DNA of 64,000 nt from Zhengitettix transpicula (lineage: Eukaryota > Arthropoda > Insecta > Orthoptera > Tetrigidae), in assembly GCA_037074705.1 (NCBI GenBank), contig CM073590.1, positions 219,696,746 to 219,760,745 of the forward strand, in the 5' to 3' direction. The notes below the pieces were generated by a model. That model was given only the letters and a program-made list of their open reading frames with translations. It had not been told where the DNA came from and did not search any database. Positions within the stretch are counted from its first letter, which is position 1. Each line of letters opens with the position of its first letter. This document shows positions 57,331 to 64,000 of this stretch, piece after piece. Both the position numbers and the translations under genes were made by a program.

Positions 57331-60300
57331 CTGCATAAAACCAGTCGTATATCTGAACATCAATAAGGTAACTTAAAAATAATATTAAAGACTTAGTATT
57401 AAAACGTCAATTCTTCAAAAATTTGAAAATATAAAAATTTTAAACGAAACAAATGAAAACCAACTAGTAACTGTTCACGTGATGCGTTTAATAAATTATT
57501 GAAGTTCAAGAACATTTTCCACGTTACAGAATATGGTTTATAACTGTTCTATTTTCATAGTCGTATCTTACCTGATGAATATATTTTATACTAACGTATT
57601 TCGATTATATTTTAATGAAAATTGTGCGGCACAATAGATGTATGACCCTGTAAGTTATTTCAAGATCAAATTCCATTTATGAAATGTGAAACAAGCTCCA
57701 TCATTATACAAGTAAAATAATATTAATTACTATTCTTTAATATTTTTAATTATTTCTTATTTATATATCAATTTCCTAAATACTATTTATTTTAATTCAA
57801 GATTTCTACGTATACTTTTATTACATCACTACTAAGTATTTGATCTATGAATTAAGGGATTAAATTTATATTTAAATAAAAACTGGACACAACATTCTCT
57901 GTGCTTATAAAATAATTTTCATGTTATAAAATTCGAAATCAATTTATCTGGAAATCCCATGAACAATGTTTTATAAAGGATTATATTTGAAACAGAAATA
58001 TAATACTTCTGTGTCCAAAAGATACCAGTTAGATAAATAAACAACCAAGTAACAGGCAAAATTATTTCTTAACCTTCTTTGTGCAGTAGTGTCGTTCTCG
58101 TGATCCATTTTTTTTAATAACAATAATTGCATAAAAATTATGCGATACTGTATTTTCTTTTCATTTTGTCTGTTATTAGCCTTTTTATTACATAATTAGA
58201 ATATGAAATAATATTATTGTTATGAGAAAATTATTTTTGTAAAAATATTATGCAATAACTCGAGATCCCAAAGAGATGATATTTTTTTCGTTTAATAGTG
58301 CAAATAAAATGGATAAAAATTCATGTTCACTAATATAATTGAAACTGGAGCTTGTTTGGGACTTTTATGGGACCACGGCATTGTATCAATCCACGCAACA
58401 AAAAAGGTTCAAGAATTCCATCTACGTCTGCATATTATTTTTAACTTGTCATGACATTTTTATAATTTAAAGAGTTAACAATAATTTAATTCGTCGGCCA
58501 CCACTTAATCAAAGTATAAAATACTTAGAAAATATTATTTCAGATTGTGCTTCGTGGAAGACAAGCAAAGGTTACTAAATCTGAATAATTCGTTAATTGC
58601 GAAGTATTTTTTTTAATTTGAGAGCTGCCAACCATTTATATTTACATTTTTACAATCAGTAATTACTTAATCAGCCTTTGTGTATTTTTATGTTACTTTT
58701 ATATTTACAGATCCTTATATGACGCAGCTTTATGAACTCCATTAAGGGAACAGAATAGAGGGGGTTCCCTCTAGGGTAACTGACGAACAACCCCCACGTC
58801 TTATTTTTTATACAACATAATTCGACTTCATAAATATTAAAAATTCAAATAAAAAGGAGCTTATAGAAGGGGAAGTAATTAAAATTAGCAATTCATTAAA
58901 GTTTTCAAGAGGCTCAAAGAAAATGATCAAATTACAAATAGGATTACGGTTCTTGCGACTCATAACTCATTAGCTTCCAAATCTCGAGACATTAAGTTAT
59001 TATGATTCCAAATGAGAGGAAGGGAATATTGCTAGTTCATTAGATTCATTCCTTCTGTTGAACTTTTACTTGGTTTGTTCTTGACCTCTTTAATAATTAG
59101 ATGTTACAATAAAATTTATTGAAATATACACAGCGTATTTAAAGTATAATATGAGATGTATCGTTTTCAAAACAGGAAATAAAAAATAAACAAACAATCC
59201 ACGATTGACGAAGTTACATTTGCCCTTAAATTTACTGATTTTCACTCACACATTATTTTTAAGATTTCACCGGTAACAGCTGAAGAAAAATTCTACCTGA
59301 TTTTAATACAAATACGAATGAATTAAATGTACTGAATAATCAATGCAATGATATGATTTTTGTCAAATCATCAAATAAATGAATAATTCACAAATCAGTA
59401 GGTAGTTTATACATTGCAGGATAGTATTACACGTAAGTATCTACAGCTATAATAATTCGGGCTCATATCACAATGAAGAAAATGTTACTAATTAGATAAA
59501 TTAATATTCAAATGACACATTAAAGAAAGGACAAATATTCTTTCAACATAGACGCTTTATATTATATAATATCATTAAAAATATTTATTATACAGATGCT
59601 AATGATTTATAAAACCTGAAAAATCTTAAAATATATTAATTCGGATCTTGTAAGATGCTTTGGAGTGGGGATACTTGACAAAAAAACGGCAGAAAGATAC
59701 AGTCTGGGTTCTAATTAAATCTTACACTGAAAAGAAATGATGCAATGTAAAGCATGACAAGTTAGAGAATTCTTTGTTTGTAGAGTGATCATATATGCTG
59801 AACAAAGACACAAATGAGTTCGAGTGTAACACTCATGAATAAGTAGATAAATAACGATGTTATGTGGATAAGACTTTCATTGTAAATATATTTATCCAAA
59901 GGAAATTAAGAGAAGCAGTACACTATTTTCAAATACAAAATAATCATTTATCAGGAAATGAAAGTCAATTTTCACTTCATTTTAAAACACCTCGTGCACA
60001 TATATTATTGTTTTTTCCTAAGTTCTTCGTATAAATTACCTTGGGTATAAACGGAATCTAATTTATAATAGATACGCACTAAAAATCGTATGTGAGTTAC
60101 TTATAATAAATAGAATTTTGATATTAAAGAAAAACTATATTAGAAACCAATGCTCCATTTCACAAATTTCGTGTGATAAAAGTAATATGATGATGAAAAT
60201 TACTCGAAAAGTTCACCACTCATAATAAAACATGATTTTGTGGCACACGAAACTATTCTTGGAACAATTATCAATTTTCATAACGGTGGCAATGTGAACT

Positions 60301-60803
60301 AAAGAAGATTATTTGTACATTACTTAGTTTTCCTACTTACTACTAAATGATATATGTTGCTATTCTCTGAATTTGACACTCGGGGCTTGTTTACTTTTAG
60401 TAAAGAAATATAAGCGCTTTTATGCTACTACTGTTCAAGTAAAATAATTCAGCGGATATTTTTAAAGTAATGAATGTTTAAGAAACTATTAAAACAGAGT
60501 AAATCCAAAAGGATGTATGTAATTAGTATCCTTTTCATTGACTATCATTTAAATTACTACCAGCTATGAATGATCGTACTTTAAATGCCTACTATTACGA
60601 TTTTCAATAGGTTTCTCGCATTTTCGTTTATCTAGTTTAACGCAATTCCTTTATTTAGGTATTCATGCGGAACTAAAATTTAAAAATATCACATTCCCTT
60701 GAAGTTATACCGTCCCGGAGTACATGTAGAACCGCCTTCAGTAAGAGAAATGTAATTTGATGGTTGGAGGAACCCGAAATATTTGTATTTTATGAAAAAC
60801 GCC

Positions 60804-60805
<2 letters not shown>
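57331..60805. other. AT-rich spacer, nothing recognised
   Basis: No frame above 60 codons of note, and no transposon motif. A small hairpin GGGAAC..GTTCCC lies at about 58747-58770. Confidence 0.5.

Positions 60806-60851
<46 letters not shown>
60806..60851. repeat. (AT)n and (GTAT)n microsatellite
   Basis: About 17 AT units followed by three GTAT units. A 73-codon minus frame nearby is just (TA)n-encoded Tyr-Ile repeats. Confidence 0.95.
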
Positions 60852-60852
<1 letters not shown>

Positions 60853-61479
60853 TGTAATAAATAACGGGCCTCCAATAATGATAGTTAATTTTAAATTTAA
60901 ATGAAGACAACTGACAATTGGATATTGGATTTTGTTCAATATGCTCTGTATGTGTTTAATAATAAAAGGCTACTCATTGGAGATTAAAATGTTTCCGACA
61001 ATATCTAATTTGTGTTGATGGAACTTTGTGGTATTTATAGTATCCCTTTTTTGTATGAAATGGCAGTCTTTCTTATTAATTATTTTCAATCAGACGAAAA
61101 TTTTTTCATTTTAATAAAAATTAATCTTGATATTCGAGTTCTCTTGCACAATTATATTTGAATGGACGTGGACATTCTTCTCCATCACACAAAGGGCAAC
61201 GTTTTAATAAAAATTATAAATTACTTTATTCTTGTAACAACTGTGTCATTCTAAATAATATAAGTTTAAATAAGTAGACGTTTCAATCAATTATTGTGAT
61301 CTTAGACAATACTATCGCCAGACTGCCTTACAAATTATATAGTTCAAAATTAATTTCTGTTTTTGTCTTTATAAGGGTCGTCAATTTCTTGTGTCATAGT
61401 CTTACATACGTTAATTTTATTTCAGCATATATCATTCTAGTCGTCTTGCAATAGGTTTATAACCGTGTTTAGCAATAAG
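60852..61479. other. AT-rich spacer
   Basis: Nothing recognised. Confidence 0.5.
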
Positions 61480-61790
61480 TACTCGTATAGGTGTAGTATT
61501 AACCTTTGCTTACCACACATTTGTGAGGGTTGAGGGTACAAGTTGCTCACTTCGAATCGGTCTGTTAATGGTGTAGTCCCTTCTTAAGCCAGCAGCATTC
61601 AAGTAGTCCTGTGGGAGCGATGTTTTGTTGACTGTAATCAGCTCTTGCAGGTCGCAGGTGCGTCCGCGTCTGCGGCGCCGGGACGCCGTAATGTATAGCG
61701 TTTGTTAGGGAAACTGCCACCTGCGGCCGCGCGCCCAGGGATTACACCAAACTTCACCCAGGGAGGGATCCAGACCTACTACTCTGAAAA
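61480..61790. other. GC-rich island with E-boxes and hairpin
   Basis: The centre (61645-61735) is the most GC-rich DNA in the window, including CGTCCGCGTCTGCGGCGCCG. A GCGTCC/GGACGC hairpin lies at 61660-61686. CAGGTG and CACCTG E-boxes occur at about 61655 and 61711, with a GCGGCCGCGCGC run next to the second. No useful open frame crosses it. It could be a CpG-rich promoter or enhancer, or a non-coding exon. Confidence 0.4.
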
Positions 61791-62617
61791 GAAATAAAAT
61801 TAATTTACCCCTACACGACGGCAATTTTAATACTTGAATTGCCTCCTTTAATGGTCATAATAATAATGTTTCATATGTGCCGCTTTGTTACTACAGCCAG
61901 TCCAAGTACTTTAGTTCACTTATAAATTTTCCAATTTTTTTAACTGCTAAAATTTCTTTAACAACATGTGTACGCTCAAATCCAGCTTTTAGTATTAAGG
62001 AAACAATTATAAGTTCCTCCACTTGTGTTTGAAGCTGAAATCATATTAAGATTTGAAACATATTCTAGAACGCTTAAGATAAAATACTTATTTTCAATAT
62101 GAATTTTTTTTTGGTAATATACCTGATTTGCCCCATTCGGGCTGATACAATGTAACTAGAGTTTATATAGTAATGCTTTCGATACCAACGACCGTTATGA
62201 CAGTAATGTGTCAATAACACAGTATGCTTTTCTTTTAATAATTAAGTGAAAATATTTAAATATTTATATTATTTTCTTCCTTTTTAGTTGCTAATCCCTT
62301 CCGACAACTGAGAAATGTTTTAGTTCAGTCAATTTATCTCCTACGCTCTGTTCGCTGCATTTTCATTAAGCTGCTTAAGGTGCATGTGGTTTTTGCTACA
62401 GAAATAATCTGCTGGCCTAGATGCTCAGCTCTGAGTCAATATGACACTTTTACGTTTCCCAGAGTATAATTTTAATTTCTGTCGGAATATTCATTCTATT
62501 TTACTTTTAAGTTATATATTAAATATTTAGTGGCAGAAAAGGACTGTTGATTGCAAGCTGTTGTGCGTAGTAGTTATTCATGACCCTTGGTTCTGGGTAT
62601 ACATTTACTTATACAGT

Positions 62618-62623
<6 letters not shown>
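61791..62623. other. AT-rich spacer
   Basis: Nothing recognised. Confidence 0.5.
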
Positions 62624-62675
<52 letters not shown>

Positions 62676-62694
62676 GAGAGAGAGAGAGAGAGAG
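62624..62694. repeat. (AT)n-(GA)n compound microsatellite
   Basis: About 22 AT units, a CATGTAGA link, then about ten GA units. Confidence 0.95.
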
Positions 62695-63739
62695 ATAGTA
62701 AGAGAGACACTCCACTCCACTCTTACCTATACCGTTTTATTTCCGCTAATTTAAATGGTTTGTGACGCACGTTTTTATGCATTTTTTATTTCTGGTGTGA
62801 GAGAAGAAGTTTATCTACTTCCTAGGAACTTATTAATCCATTATAAGAATGTTTCTTCATGAGCATTCATTTTTTAAAAAAATATATACAACCTCAAACA
62901 TTTATTATGGTAACAATTTTTTTGATTTATGGTAAACATCCAGCCACACTATTTTTAAAATTGCAAAATTATCTCCTGTATAATTTTTCTTATTGTTTTT
63001 CAGTTTGCAGTGGTCAATATTATTAAAAAATAAATCTGTCTTTAACTTTATATAGGTTAATATTTTTAACTACATTAAATTAACCAAAAACATTTCGTTT
63101 TTAATTTGAATCATTTTGAAGTTAAAATGGAAATTTACGAATATATTATTGTAATTATAGAGGATATTATAAAATTGATTATATGCATTATATATCTATA
63201 AATATTTTATTCATAAATTAAATTGCTTTTTGAATCTAAAATTAATTTCAAGTGTTCATTAAATAATTAATTAATGAACAAATTTGTGAATGAATGTATT
63301 GAAAATTGTATTCAAGGATGTCCCTAATTTATATTAATAGCAGATATTTTACTTTTTATATGAAACTTAAAGAAAATTATCCCTGATATATCGTTGCATA
63401 ACCATTTTAATATAACAAATCGTGGACTTATTATTTATTTCTAAAATGTGTTTAGTGATATTAAATTGTACACGGGAGAATATTATTGCAACGTTCTTAG
63501 ACTTTTATAGTTACTCATCTTATATTTTTACTTTATAAAGTAAAAAATACTGAGTTTTTTTAATAAATTCTTAATCTTTTAGAATAATGATTATGATACA
63601 ATACCCGGTTTGCGTGAAATTGTGCGTTCTGTTTTATTTGAGCTGATGATCGGGTATTTTTGAGTTATTATAGAAGAAATTTGTTTTATTTTTTGTTTAT
63701 AACATATAGGTGTCAATTCAAAAATAAATTTATGGAGTT
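62695..63739. other. AT-rich spacer
   Basis: Nothing recognised. Confidence 0.5.
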
Positions 63740-63841
63740 TTAAATGGGTAAATGTTAAAATATATTATATTTAAATGGGTAAATGTTAAAATATATTAAA
63801 ATAATATATATATATATATATATAACTAACATTTACCCATT

Positions 63842-63882
<41 letters not shown>
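63740..63882. repeat. direct and inverted repeat with (AT)n tracts
   Basis: TAAATGGGTAAATGTTAAAA is present twice in direct order (about 63743 and 63773). Its inverted form AACATTTACCCATTTAAATA starts at about 63827. (AT)n tracts fill the loop (63802-63823) and the right side (63845-63882). The whole can fold into a hairpin. Confidence 0.8.
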
Positions 63883-63887
<5 letters not shown>

Positions 63888-64000
63888 AATATTTATAACT
63901 TTTTAAATATTTCATTCGTCGGTGACTTTTATAAATGTTTTATACCATTTTACTGTAATTTATAATAATATTATGGAGAAGTTGTCCATTAGCAGAGTTC
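63883..64000. other. AT-rich end of window
   Basis: Nothing recognised. Confidence 0.5.

Noticed and set aside
61630..61670. splice acceptor and donor around GCAGGTCGCAGGTGCGT
   Set aside because: The interval between them is far too short for an exon and no frame supports one.
1..64000. CRISPR arrays, operons, ribosome binding sites, bacterial origins
   Set aside because: None seen; direct repeats are microsatellites or transposon copies, and the DNA is eukaryotic in character.
1..64000. endogenous viral genes
   Set aside because: No viral capsid, polymerase or envelope motif was seen. All reverse-transcriptase-type sequences are non-LTR or Penelope-like.

Overview
The window looks like a piece of an arthropod nuclear genome, most likely an insect with a large repeat-rich genome such as a cockroach, termite or orthopteran. 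The species guess is weak. It rests on the AT-rich background, many (AT)n tracts, a CR1-like retrotransposon with a (TCTA)n tail, Penelope-like remnants, a tRNA-type SINE, and the widespread repeat that begins ACTAGCTGGGTGCCCGGCGT. There are no bacterial-style genes or operons. I could not recognise any host exon. The only long open frames belong to one retrotransposon.

Layout. 1-12.9 kb is AT-rich non-coding DNA with two tandem old copies of a short repeat (here 'family X', 2.08-2.67 kb), a 144-bp fold-back element (6.2 kb), and a Penelope-type end (10.3 kb). 12.9-14.6 kb is a decayed Penelope-like element (PLE) with GIY-YIG endonuclease pieces. It is split by family X, and one X copy carries an exact 12-bp target duplication. 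15.95-17.1 kb is an array-like repeat with degenerate units of about 275 bp. 17.56-17.68 kb has two PLE ends head to head. 19.45-19.76 kb is the antisense tail of an RTE-like reverse transcriptase. 20-41.9 kb is mostly AT-rich spacer with scattered less AT-rich islands, several X copies, another PLE end and microsatellites. 41.97-42.86 kb is a nested cluster of X copies, one carrying a 14-bp target duplication made from X sequence itself. 43.9-44.64 kb is a head-to-head X pair.

46.85-51.03 kb is the centrepiece: an apparently full-length, open CR1-like non-LTR retrotransposon. ORF1 carries an N-terminal SAP motif, a Cys-x-x-Cys/coiled-coil stretch and an SGNH-hydrolase-like domain. ORF2 is an APE-type endonuclease plus reverse transcriptase. 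The 3' end has a short hairpin and a (TCTA)n tail. ORF2 overlaps ORF1 by 29 nt in another frame and has no ATG before its endonuclease domain. 53.0-53.9 kb holds a tRNA-derived SINE, the 3' end of a relative of the CR1-like element with the same terminal hairpin, and a 25-bp-stem hairpin that resembles either a pre-miRNA or a small fold-back element. The rest (54-64 kb) is spacer with one old X copy, two less AT-rich islands and long AT microsatellites.

How the parts fit: family X has a poly(A) end, 12-14-bp target duplications and variable 5' ends, so it was probably mobilised in trans by a LINE. I cannot tell which LINE; the resident CR1-like element has a (TCTA)n end, not poly(A), and is an unlikely driver. 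The less AT-rich islands are possible conserved regulatory DNA, which cannot be shown from one sequence.
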